50,803 bases of DNA from Bacteroidia bacterium (GTDB taxonomy: Bacteria > Bacteroidota > Bacteroidia > UKL13-3), in assembly GCA_025454875.1 (NCBI GenBank), contig JALONP010000021.1, forward strand, positions 1-50,803, read 5' to 3'. The notes under the pieces were generated by a model. That model saw only the letters and a list, made by a program, of their open reading frames with translations, did no database searches and was not told the DNA's origin. Positions 17,834-26,193 of the stretch are shown here, in pieces; positions within the stretch are counted from its first letter, which is position 1; each line of letters starts with the position of its first letter. Made by a program: the position numbers and the translations under genes.

Positions 17834-18314
17834 TTTGGTTTTTGTCCACTGTTTGTTTAGGTTGAACCAGTATTTTTTTCACCGTGCCCTGCCCAGACGC
17901 TTTAATCACATTTTCCATTTTCATAGCTTCAAGCACCAATAACGAATCTCCTTTTTGAACTGATTGTCCTTCTTCAACCATTATGCGTAGCACTAGACCA
18001 GGCATTGGCGCTTTTACATCATTCACCTTGCTTTGAATCATTTTATCCATCCCTAACTGCTGCAACAAAGCATCGTATGAATCTGTAATAGCGGCTTGCA
18101 CTTTACGCCCATTTACCATGAAGGTAATTTCTTTACCATTTTCGTTGCTACCAAGCCACTCAATGGTATAAGATTGTGCGTTGATGAGCACATGGTATTT
18201 ATTTGGTGCGATGGTTATCCAATCAGCTTTTAAAGCCACTCCATTTATCAAAACTTCTTTTGCATTGAAGGCAAACTGCATTATTTGCTGATTGGGAAGT
18301 TTTATCGTTATCAT
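17814..18314 (-). CDS. Biotin carboxyl carrier protein (biotin/lipoyl domain)
   Basis: A 166-residue carrier subunit of an acyl-CoA carboxylase. The C-terminal ~70 residues form the biotinyl domain: [26 protein letters not shown] with biotinylated lysine K132, and the following hairpin. The N-terminal ~95 residues form a beta-rich region like that of the propionyl/acetyl-CoA carboxylase alpha-type BT domain. In Bacteroidota this subunit usually sits with biotin carboxylase and carboxyltransferase genes, but none are in the window, so the partners must be elsewhere. It overlaps the DUF5522 gene tail to tail and is divergent from the M1 aminopeptidase gene with about 48 nt between starts. Confidence 0.9.
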   Translation of the reverse strand: MITIKLPNQQIMQFAFNAKEVLINGVALKADWITIAPNKYHVLINAQSYTIEWLGSNENGKEITFMVNGRKVQAAITDSYDALLQQLGMDKMIQSKVNDVKAPMPGLVLRIMVEEGQSVQKGDSLLVLEAMKMENVIKASGQGTVKKILVQPKQTVDKNQTMIVLD

Positions 18315-18362
18315 ACTCGATTATATTGTAAAAAAATGTTTTATTGTGCCAAATTCATTCAA

Positions 18363-20951
18363 ATGAACAAATTTTTAACCGTTGCATTTGCAACTGCTTT
18401 GTTTTTAGAATACGGTTGCAAAGTACATAAAAAGGATTCAACCTCAAACGCTTTTGATCAACAAGATTTAGAAGCCGTAACCATTACAGCAACTGCGCAA
18501 GGAGCGAGTAAAAGTATATACCGAAGCAGCGAACCACGATGGGCTGATTTAATACACACAACCCTGCATGTTTCATTTAATTACGCAACCCAAAGTGTGA
18601 ATGGTAAGGCAATTTTGAAACTAAAACCCCACTTCTACCCTATTCAAAATATAACCATTGATGCCAAACAATTTGACTTACACCAAGTAGCATTACTTAC
18701 CAAGGATACTATTCCGTTACAATACTCATATGACTCTAGCGTAATTACAATTGATTTGCCAAGACTTTACACACGAAACGATACATTCTCGTTGGTGATT
18801 CGATACACGGCACACCCAAATAATATTAAGGAAGAAGGGAGCAATGCCATTACGGATGCAAAAGGCCTATACTTTATCAATCCAGTTGACAAGCGCAAAG
18901 GAGTTCCTCGTCAAATTTGGTCGCAAGGAGAAACACAATCCAACTCCGGTTGGTTTCCTACCATTGATAAGCCAAACCAAAAAATGACCCAAGATCTATA
19001 TTTAACAGTGGATAGTTCGGAAACAACTTTGAGCAATGGGATCTTGGTTTTTAGCGAAAATCATGACAATGGCACCCGAACTGATTTATGGTCTCAACGT
19101 TTGCCTCATGCTCCCTATTTAACAATGGTAGCTATTGGTCAATTCGTGGAAACAAAAGATACATGGCGAGATTCGATAGAGGTAAATTATTACTTAGAGC
19201 CAACTTATGCTCCATATGCTAAACTCATTTTTGGTTGTACCCCGGCAATGATGGAATTTTATTCGAAAAAACTTGGAGTAGATTACCCTTGGCAAAAGTT
19301 TTCGCAAGTTGTAGTGCGCGATTTTGTAAGCGGGGCGATGGAAAATACAACTGCTGTTATTCACTTTGAGCCTGTGCAACATAACAGCCGTGAGCATTTA
19401 GATAATACATGGGAAGATATTATTGCTCATGAACTTTTTCACCACTGGTTTGGCGATTTGGTTACTTGCGAATCATGGTCTAATATTTCATTAAACGAAT
19501 CGTTTGCAACCTATGGCGAATACCTTTGGCACGAACATGCATATGGCAAAAACCATGCAGACTATTATTTTGATGACAACCTTCAAAGTTACCTCCAATC
19601 AAAAAGTGCTGCTGGGAAAGAATTGGTTCGATACCATTACAAACAGCGTGAGCAACTATTTGATGTTGTAAGTTACCAGAAAGGCAGTCGAATCTTACAT
19701 TTACTTCGAAACCAAATTGGGGATGAGGCGTTTTTTGAAGCCATTACGTTATACCTGAATCGTTATCGGTTTCAAACGGTGGAAGTGCATCAACTAAGAT
19801 TGGCTTTTGAAGAAGTTACTGGTCAAGATTTGAATCCATTTTTTAACCAATGGTTTTTAGGGAAAGGTCACCCAGTTTTAGATGTTACCTATACTTATAC
19901 AAATGATCGAAAAAAAGTAAGTATTGCTATTAGTCAAAAACAAGATTCAGCTGAATTTGGCATATTCTCTGTTCCAACAACTGTGCTGCTCAAGAGTGCA
20001 AAAGGAAAACAGTTGCATACAATACAACTTAACCGCAAAAATCAAGTATATACGTTTGAATCAGTTGACCCTATTTTATATAGCTGTATTGATGCAGACT
20101 TTCATTTATTGGCGGCCATCTCTGAACACAAAGAACAAACCGCTTGGCTGAACCAGCTTGTACATGAACAAACTTATTTACCATTAAAACAAGCAACCGA
20201 ACAACTGATTGCAATAGGTATTGATACACAATCATTGGTTCTTAAACAGCGTATCTCACAACTTCTGGTCGACTCGTTTTTTGGCAATCGCGAAATTGCA
20301 TTGAGCCTGTTACAAAATGCATCGAGAAATTTCTTTACTTCATTCAAGTTGCAAGTTGAACAAATGGCAATGAAGGACCCTCACTCAAGAAACCGTGCAT
20401 TATCATTAGCCGTATTATCTAAATGGGATTCTTCAAGTATCGGAGCTCTTTTGACTAAAGCCACTCGCGACTCATCTTACCTTGTTGCTGGCACTGCACT
20501 TCAATTGTTAGCAGAAAACAATATGCCTTTGGCTTTTGACCTTTCACTTATTTACTTGAATGAATCCAATTCGGGTATTCAACGGGTGGTTTCAAGTATA
20601 ATTGCCAAGCAAGCAAAAGGAGATTTCACTTCTTACTATGAAGGCCTGTATACAAAAGGTGGTAGGGTTAAGTTTCATATGCAGCAATACAAAAATTACT
20701 TGGCCAACATTGAAGACACAGCTATTGTTCGCAAGTCGATTCCATTTTTGGTAACAGCATCAATTGATGATTCTGAAAATGGGAAGTATGCCAAAGATGT
20801 ATTAACTGGGTTGGTTGAAAAACTCAATATAATACTTGGTGATAAAGAAACTTTATTGAAGCAAAACCCAACTATTGTGGCATCTAAAGAATTGCTACGC
20901 CAAGACCTTCAAAGGGCTTTACAAACTATCGAAAATCCAACTGGTCGGTAG
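18363..20951 (+). CDS. M1-family zinc aminopeptidase (lipoprotein)
   Basis: A zinc aminopeptidase of about 862 residues, predicted to be a lipoprotein (hydrophobic start, then GC19KVHKKD), so periplasmic or outer-membrane. The exopeptidase motif GAMEN is at residues 324-328. The zinc site HELFHHWFGD is at 356-365 (H356, E357, H360), with the third ligand E379 in SLNESFATYGEY. The C-terminal half is helical and HEAT-like, as in M1 enzymes. The frame is open 26 codons further upstream, but that extension would precede the signal sequence and overlap the divergent gene, so I chose the ATG at 18363. It overlaps the convergent DUF1223 gene by 26 nt. Confidence 0.93.
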   Translation: MNKFLTVAFATALFLEYGCKVHKKDSTSNAFDQQDLEAVTITATAQGASKSIYRSSEPRWADLIHTTLHVSFNYATQSVNGKAILKLKPHFYPIQNITIDAKQFDLHQVALLTKDTIPLQYSYDSSVITIDLPRLYTRNDTFSLVIRYTAHPNNIKEEGSNAITDAKGLYFINPVDKRKGVPRQIWSQGETQSNSGWFPTIDKPNQKMTQDLYLTVDSSETTLSNGILVFSENHDNGTRTDLWSQRLPHAPYLTMVAIGQFVETKDTWRDSIEVNYYLEPTYAPYAKLIFGCTPAMMEFYSKKLGVDYPWQKFSQVVVRDFVSGAMENTTAVIHFEPVQHNSREHLDNTWEDIIAHELFHHWFGDLVTCESWSNISLNESFATYGEYLWHEHAYGKNHADYYFDDNLQSYLQSKSAAGKELVRYHYKQREQLFDVVSYQKGSRILHLLRNQIGDEAFFEAITLYLNRYRFQTVEVHQLRLAFEEVTGQDLNPFFNQWFLGKGHPVLDVTYTYTNDRKKVSIAISQKQDSAEFGIFSVPTTVLLKSAKGKQLHTIQLNRKNQVYTFESVDPILYSCIDADFHLLAAISEHKEQTAWLNQLVHEQTYLPLKQATEQLIAIGIDTQSLVLKQRISQLLVDSFFGNREIALSLLQNASRNFFTSFKLQVEQMAMKDPHSRNRALSLAVLSKWDSSSIGALLTKATRDSSYLVAGTALQLLAENNMPLAFDLSLIYLNESNSGIQRVVSSIIAKQAKGDFTSYYEGLYTKGGRVKFHMQQYKNYLANIEDTAIVRKSIPFLVTASIDDSENGKYAKDVLTGLVEKLNIILGDKETLLKQNPTIVASKELLRQDLQRALQTIENPTGR

Positions 20952-21660
20952 CAAAGATTTGCAAGGTGCGAACGTGTTGAACGTAGGTAATTAACAATAA
21001 CTGATTAGGCGCTATATTGGCAGGAATGGGCGTTAGCAAAGAGCCTTGGTTGTTCTGAATTGTTGTTTGCTCCGAAGCAGAAATCACAACATGGTGATGG
21101 GTCAGCTCTTTACCAGCATTTTCGCCACCTGTTACCTTATTGGTTATTTGTTTATATGCCCAAATGGCAACCACTTTGCAACTGTCAGCTGGGCCATTAA
21201 GTGAAAATTGAACCAACATGCTGTCTTGTGCTTTTTTAACCTGTGTGGCAATATTCAATTTCGGCTTTTGTGCAAGTTGCTGTTGGATGCGAAGTCCAAT
21301 TTCTTTTTTAGCTCCGCCAGGCAAACCACCCAACCCATTGATAAATACCATTGGTGTATAATGAGAAAGTTGATTTTGTTGAGCCATGTAATTTTTTTGC
21401 TTTTGGGTAAATTCACTTTTTGAATAAGGATCAACCCAACCCGAACGGTTCCAGATATCAACGTGGTAATCTAGCACGAAAACTGGAGCATGCGTAGAAT
21501 CTGCCCGATTGATGAGTTCCTTCATAAACCCATCTGCTTCGGCACAACTTGAGCAACCTTCAGAAGAAAACATTTCGACCAGTACGGTAGGAAATATTTG
21601 TTGGGCAAAAAGAGGTTGTAAACCAAAAAATAAAACAATAATGGCTAGTTTCTTTTTCAT
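20926..21660 (-). CDS. DUF1223 thioredoxin-fold secreted protein
   Basis: A 244-residue exported protein with signal peptide (LAIIVLFFGLQPLFAQ) followed by the DUF1223 signature VEMFSSEGCSSCAEAD, a CxxC-like pair in a thioredoxin fold, and YHVDIWNRSGWVDPYS and TPMVFING. The family's role is not established; a periplasmic thiol or redox function is inferred from the CSSC motif. Its ATG overlaps the pdeM stop (ATGA), so the two are probably translated together. The 3' end overlaps the convergent M1 peptidase gene by 26 nt. Confidence 0.9.
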   Translation of the reverse strand: MKKKLAIIVLFFGLQPLFAQQIFPTVLVEMFSSEGCSSCAEADGFMKELINRADSTHAPVFVLDYHVDIWNRSGWVDPYSKSEFTQKQKNYMAQQNQLSHYTPMVFINGLGGLPGGAKKEIGLRIQQQLAQKPKLNIATQVKKAQDSMLVQFSLNGPADSCKVVAIWAYKQITNKVTGGENAGKELTHHHVVISASEQTTIQNNQGSLLTPIPANIAPNQLLLITYVQHVRTLQIFATDQLDFR

Positions 21661-22292
21661 TTTGTTAACTGAATTATGGATTGGTTAGCAATTCCAAAAA
21701 CTTGGTCGGATGATGTAGGTTGTACTACATGTGTTCCTGTAAAAGCGCCAAAAGCGGGTAATATAGCATATTCAGGGGTGAAGTAAAAGCAGGGGATCCG
21801 CAGGCGTTGTTGTGCTTTTCCGCCTAACATCACTGCTGGATGTACATGCGCAGTAATGTTGTAATACTGCGTATGATGAATTGGCTCATGCGTAAAAACA
21901 AATGGCTCTAACAAATAAGCTGTGCTTACCTGAATTTGCTGTGCCTTAAAAATATAGGATGGTAACACATCGTGGTTTCCGCGAACCAATCGAATAGGCA
22001 CGTTTGGAATGGACTTCAGCATTTCGGTCCATAGCTCCCACTCCGAATTTAATTGGTGGTGAAACAAGTCGCCAACGATAATGATTAATTTAGGTTGCGT
22101 AGCTTGAACGAGTTGAACAAAACGTTCAAGTTCTTCGTGAGCGATTGTAGCAGGAACTTGAATCCCATTTTTTCGAAAATGCATTACTTTACCAATATGC
22201 AAATCACCCAAAACCAATACGTGTTCATTTTGCCAAAAAAGAGCTCGTTCGGGCAACAATGTTAGTGTTTGGTTTCTGATTTGAATGTTCAT
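21657..22292 (-). CDS. pdeM: Ligase-associated DNA-damage-response nuclease PdeM
   Basis: A calcineurin-like phosphoesterase of the PdeM family, normally encoded with an Lhr-like helicase, an ATP-dependent ligase and a beta-CASP exonuclease. Metal motifs are in order: GDLHIGK, GDLFHH, RGNHD, and a C-terminal AHVHP histidine pair. The start at ATG 22292 begins with the family-typical MNIQIRNQTL strand. An in-frame ATG at 22328 would place the start inside the hairpin between this gene and the M16 protease and is less likely. The rest of the repair cluster is not in this window. It is coupled to DUF1223 by a 4-nt overlap. Confidence 0.92.
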   Translation of the reverse strand: MNIQIRNQTLTLLPERALFWQNEHVLVLGDLHIGKVMHFRKNGIQVPATIAHEELERFVQLVQATQPKLIIIVGDLFHHQLNSEWELWTEMLKSIPNVPIRLVRGNHDVLPSYIFKAQQIQVSTAYLLEPFVFTHEPIHHTQYYNITAHVHPAVMLGGKAQQRLRIPCFYFTPEYAILPAFGAFTGTHVVQPTSSDQVFGIANQSIIQLTK

Positions 22293-22306
22293 GCTATATC
22301 TAAACA

Positions 22307-22342
22307 AAACAACGGATGGCATTTTCATGCCATCCGTTGTTT
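22307..22342 (-). terminator. Rho-independent terminator after the M16 protease gene
   Basis: A perfect 16-bp inverted repeat (22307-22322 and 22327-22342) encloses a 4-nt loop that reads GAAA on the minus strand, a GNRA tetraloop. On that strand the stem is followed by TTTTGTTTA. It lies 17 nt after the M16 stop and ends 14 nt before the pdeM ATG, so it would also limit readthrough into pdeM. Confidence 0.85.
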
Positions 22343-22359
22343 AAAGAGGTTGGAAATGG

Positions 22360-25245
22360 TTACTCTATTTTAAAGTCTACCACCTTTACGCGTTCACCAC
22401 CTTCTTTGTAGTTTCCGCTATCTCCACCTAGTTGTAATTTCTCAAGGCCAGATTGAATTTTTTCTTTATCTCCAACTACAACAATCACCATTTTATTTAA
22501 TGGCAATAATTCTTTAGCCAATTGATCTATTTCTTCCTTAGTAATTGCCTCTAAAACTTTGTTTTGTTGAGCAATATAATCAGTTGGCAAATCGTAGTTA
22601 GCAAGCTGACCAATAAAGTTTGCTTTTGAAAACACGGTTTCGTAGCGCAATGCATCACTTTGTGAAAGTGACTTTTTGGTATAAGCCAATTCTTCGGCAG
22701 TAATACCCTCGTTCTTATACTTATTGATTTCGTAAATAATTTCTTTCAAAGCACTATCAGTAGAAGATGTGCGCACACCGGCTGCAATTGTATAAGGACC
22801 AGCATACCTTGTACCTGAAAATCCGGAACGGATACCGTAGGTAAATCCTTTGTCTTCACGCAAATTGAGGTTTAATCGGCTGTTAAAGTTTCCACCCAAC
22901 GGGAAGTTCATTACCGTAGCTTTAAAAAATTTACCATTGTAATCATACGGTAGGGCTAAATATCCAACACGTAATTCTGATTGCGCTGCTTTGTATTTAT
23001 CAACAACGTAGATTTGTGTTTTTTCGATTTTAGGTGCTGCGGCTGTAATCACAGGCAAGTCAACAGGTTTTGCTTGCCACCTGCGCAAGAACTCTAAACG
23101 TGGGATAATTTCGCCTTCAGTAACATCCCCTACTACAACCAAATGAGCAACAGATGGTGAGTAAAACTTATCATAATACCATTGAACATCTTTTACAGTA
23201 AGAGCCTTAATTGTTTTGATTGTACCGTTTACAGGTTCAGCAGCAATAGATTTACCGTATAGCAAACGGGCATAGGCTTTGTTCGCCAAGTCGCTTGCGT
23301 TTACTTTTTCAGCATTGATAGCTTCTGCTGTTTGTTTTTGAACCAATTTGTAATCGTCAGCGGTAAACTTAGGACGCAATAATTTTTCTTCTACCAATTT
23401 TAATGTTGGGTCAAGGTTTTTCTTAGGGCATGTAACGTACATGGTTGTTGCATCGCGGCCAGCCATGAATGAGATGCTGCTACCTAATTTTTCTAATGCA
23501 TTTGCAAATGCTTCAGAAGAATAGTTTTGAGTAGACTCGCCCATCATACTTGCAGTAAGAGCGGCCAATCCAGATTTTCCAATATCAGCACCCAAAGCAT
23601 TGTTACCACCTTTTAATGTAAGTACCAAAGTAACCATAGGCACTTCGTTGCTTGTAGAACCCATCACTTTTAGTCCATTTTCAAACTTAGCTTGAAAAAT
23701 TTTAGGGACTGTTGGTGTAACCGTGCCAACTACCTCAGGTCTTTTACTGCGGTCGAAATTGTCTACTGGTTTGGTGTATGAAAGGCCTTTGTACTCAAGT
23801 TCTGAAGATGCTTTTCCAGAAGTATTGTTCAATTTTGTTTCTTCTTTTTTAGCAGTACCTTGACGTGGGAACACATTTACGATTGCTGCTGATTTGTTTT
23901 TCAGGTACGTATTGTATACGCGCATTACATCTTCTTTGGTTACTCTTTGGTAGCGAGCTATTTCATCTTTAATGTTCATAGGCTTACCTGGCAATAAATA
24001 ATTCCACTGTGCGAGTGTGCTTGCTTTAGCTGCAACACTTGTCATGGTTGAAATAAATCCTTCTTCAATACCAGCTTTAGCGCGCGCCATATCATCATCT
24101 GAAATTCCTTTTTGTTCAAACTCGGTTAGCGTTTGTTTGAGCAAAGCCTCAACATCTACTTCACCAAATGGATACGTTAAAATAGCAAATGTAAACTCAC
24201 CAGACAATTCAAAGCATGGATTGTATACTTCTGCTTGAAGAGCCTTTTCAGACTTCACGAAGTTTTTATAAAAAATAGAGTTGTTTCCATTACCCAAAAC
24301 TGCGGCTAATATATCCAATGCTGGCTCATCTGGATGGTAATTTGGAACCCCAGGATAAACAATATAAGTTAATGGCAATACGATGTTGTCTGCATAATTT
24401 GCATATACGTTGTCTGGCAAACGAACTGGATCTACACGTTGTTTGCGCACTTCTGGACCACGTGGAATAGAACCGAAGTATTTCATTGCTAAGTTTACAA
24501 CATCAGCCGGATTAACATCACCTGCCACCACAAGGCTGGCATTGTTAGGACCATACCAACGCATGAAGAAGTTTTTTAAATCCTCAACACCCACTCGGTC
24601 AAGATCTTCAACATAACCAATAATTGGCCAACTGTATGGGTGGTTAGGTGGATACAAAATCTGGTCTTTGATTTCGTCCGTTTTTCCATATGGAACATTA
24701 TCAATATTTTGTGATTTTTCGTTCTTAACTGTTGAACGCTGAACTTCGAATTTTTTCTGAGTAACCGCATTTAACAAAAAACCCATACGATCGGCCTCAA
24801 GCCATAAAGCGGTTTCGAGGTAGTTTTTGGGAAGGGTTTCGAAATAGTTGGTACGGTCGCGGTTGGTGGTACCATTCATTTGCCCACCAGCACCTTGCAC
24901 TATTTTAAAATGTTCCTCGTCTTCAACGTGGTCTGAACCTTGGAACATCATGTGTTCAAAAAAGTGAGCAAAGCCCGATTTCCCAGGCGTTTCCCTAGCA
25001 GAGCCCACGTGATAAGTTACATCTACATGCACAATCGGATCTGAGTGATCTTCATGAATGATAATGATTAATCCATTCGGAAGTCTCCATTTTTCATATG
25101 GAATAACCAATTCGCCCGGTTGGGCGGTTACTTTTTCAAGTTGAACTGGTTGATTGGAAGGCGCGGCACCTGCAGAAGGCGCTTGCGCACGAACAGCTCC
25201 CATCAAGGCGAGCAATCCAACTGCGGCAATTACATGCTTTTTCAT
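22360..25245 (-). CDS. M16-family (pitrilysin-like) zinc protease
   Basis: A secreted two-unit peptidase of about 961 residues. From the ATG at 25245 there is a signal peptide (VIAAVGLLALMGAVRAQA). The first M16 unit carries the inverted zinc motif HFFEH (H94, E97, H98), and a downstream glutamate lies in the VKNEKSQN region. The second half repeats the fold without HxxEH, as usual for the inactive partner unit. Substrates are probably periplasmic peptides. A GTG at 25284 is open in frame, but the ATG gives a clean signal peptide. A strong hairpin terminator follows the gene. Confidence 0.93.
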   Translation of the reverse strand: MKKHVIAAVGLLALMGAVRAQAPSAGAAPSNQPVQLEKVTAQPGELVIPYEKWRLPNGLIIIIHEDHSDPIVHVDVTYHVGSARETPGKSGFAHFFEHMMFQGSDHVEDEEHFKIVQGAGGQMNGTTNRDRTNYFETLPKNYLETALWLEADRMGFLLNAVTQKKFEVQRSTVKNEKSQNIDNVPYGKTDEIKDQILYPPNHPYSWPIIGYVEDLDRVGVEDLKNFFMRWYGPNNASLVVAGDVNPADVVNLAMKYFGSIPRGPEVRKQRVDPVRLPDNVYANYADNIVLPLTYIVYPGVPNYHPDEPALDILAAVLGNGNNSIFYKNFVKSEKALQAEVYNPCFELSGEFTFAILTYPFGEVDVEALLKQTLTEFEQKGISDDDMARAKAGIEEGFISTMTSVAAKASTLAQWNYLLPGKPMNIKDEIARYQRVTKEDVMRVYNTYLKNKSAAIVNVFPRQGTAKKEETKLNNTSGKASSELEYKGLSYTKPVDNFDRSKRPEVVGTVTPTVPKIFQAKFENGLKVMGSTSNEVPMVTLVLTLKGGNNALGADIGKSGLAALTASMMGESTQNYSSEAFANALEKLGSSISFMAGRDATTMYVTCPKKNLDPTLKLVEEKLLRPKFTADDYKLVQKQTAEAINAEKVNASDLANKAYARLLYGKSIAAEPVNGTIKTIKALTVKDVQWYYDKFYSPSVAHLVVVGDVTEGEIIPRLEFLRRWQAKPVDLPVITAAAPKIEKTQIYVVDKYKAAQSELRVGYLALPYDYNGKFFKATVMNFPLGGNFNSRLNLNLREDKGFTYGIRSGFSGTRYAGPYTIAAGVRTSSTDSALKEIIYEINKYKNEGITAEELAYTKKSLSQSDALRYETVFSKANFIGQLANYDLPTDYIAQQNKVLEAITKEEIDQLAKELLPLNKMVIVVVGDKEKIQSGLEKLQLGGDSGNYKEGGERVKVVDFKIE

Positions 25246-25366
25246 ACGTAATCTGATTTCAAATGATTGAAGGTGCAATTTCACGTTTTTACGTTATCAA
25301 ATACAAGCATTTTTTTTAATGGCTCCCTTTTAGGATTAAGGGTAAAATATTGTGCAAAAAGGGTTA

Positions 25367-25397
25367 TTGTTAATTAACTTACTCCGCCTTACTTTCG
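25367..25397 (+). promoter_or_regulatory. Candidate promoter TTG-N20-TACTTTCG for the DUF6580 gene
   Basis: TTG at 25367-25369 is spaced 20 nt from TACTTTCG (25390-25397, 7 of 8 match to TAnnTTTG). This fits the Bacteroidota -33/-7 layout and would give a leader of about 20 nt before the ATG at 25422. Confidence 0.4.
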
Positions 25398-25421
25398 CAT
25401 CCGTATAATCAATTACTAAAT

Positions 25422-25964
25422 ATGAACAAACGAACCATAGCTATTATAACTATCGTATTTGCCGCGGCATTGTTACGCTTGCTTCCCCATGCTCCAAACT
25501 TCAGCCCTTTAACGGCAATGGCATTGTTTGGAGGTGCTTACCTCACAAATCGCTATTTGGCAGTTGCAATTCCATTATTAGCCATGTTGGTAAGTGATGC
25601 ACTTATGGGCTTTAATGGCTGGGCATTTACAGAACAAGTTGCCATTGTATACGCTTGCTTTGGTGCAATTGCATTAATTGGAACTGGCATGCAACGCAAC
25701 AAATCAATTTTATCAGTTGGAGCCTATACTATTGGCGCATCTGTATTTTTCTTTTTGATAACCAATTTTGCTGTTTGGGCTGGAGGTTTTGTACACCAAC
25801 CTGCACTTTATACTTTAGATGGAGCAGGCTTAGCAGCATGTTATGCAGCGGCTATTCCTTTTTTCCAAAACAGCTTAGCCGGTGATGTATTTTATAGCGC
25901 ATTGTTTTTTGGAGGTTTTTACTTAGCAAGTATCAATATTCCATTTTTACAATCACAACGTTAA
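25422..25964 (+). CDS. DUF6580 membrane protein (putative transport component)
   Basis: A 180-residue integral membrane protein with about five hydrophobic segments, starting directly with a transmembrane helix (AIITIVFAAALLRLLPH). The LLPHAPNFSPLTAMALFGGAY block is characteristic of the DUF6580 family, which resembles small-molecule uptake (ECF S-like) proteins in size and topology. The substrate is unknown. It is a single gene between the divergent M16 protease gene and a convergent metalloprotease, with its own terminator. Confidence 0.8.
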   Translation: MNKRTIAIITIVFAAALLRLLPHAPNFSPLTAMALFGGAYLTNRYLAVAIPLLAMLVSDALMGFNGWAFTEQVAIVYACFGAIALIGTGMQRNKSILSVGAYTIGASVFFFLITNFAVWAGGFVHQPALYTLDGAGLAACYAAAIPFFQNSLAGDVFYSALFFGGFYLASINIPFLQSQR

Positions 25965-25996
25965 GTTTTGGGGTTAACAACATATTATCTTCTAGT

Positions 25997-26025
25997 AACC
26001 GATTCACTTAAGAATCGGTTTTTTT
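25997..26025 (+). terminator. Rho-independent terminator after the DUF6580 gene
   Basis: The 9-bp stem AACCGATTC/GAATCGGTT (25997-26005 and 26012-26020) has a 6-nt loop and is followed by a T run. It starts 33 nt after the stop codon. Confidence 0.85.
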
Positions 26026-26145
26026 ATGCATACGAGTATAATCATAGCTGTGCCATATGCTTCTAAATTAAGTGCGTTAAACAACTTACCACTTAATCAT
26101 TGTTCCAATTCACAGTTAATGGAATGCTGTTGCAAACACTAAACA

Positions 26146-26173
26146 AAAAAGGCAAGGTTACCCTTGCCTTTTT
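26146..26173 (-). terminator. Terminator after the M43 protease gene
   Basis: GGCAAGG/CCTTGCC (26151-26157 and 26162-26168) forms the stem, extended by A/T pairs on both sides. The loop reads GTAA on the minus strand, again a GNRA tetraloop, and a T run follows on that strand. The ~120 nt between this and the plus-strand terminator hold no recognisable feature except a weak TTAAGTG/CACTTAA repeat. Confidence 0.8.
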
Positions 26174-26193
26174 GATGAATGCTATTTACGGTA

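Noticed and set aside
18285-18362. Upstream extension of the M1 peptidase
   Set aside because: It would precede the lipoprotein signal and overlap the divergent biotin-carrier gene; ATG 18363 gives a clean signal peptide.
25300-25421. Possible cobalamin riboswitch before the DUF6580 gene
   Set aside because: I looked because a membrane uptake protein follows. None of the B12 box or core helices are present, only a simple promoter-like sequence.
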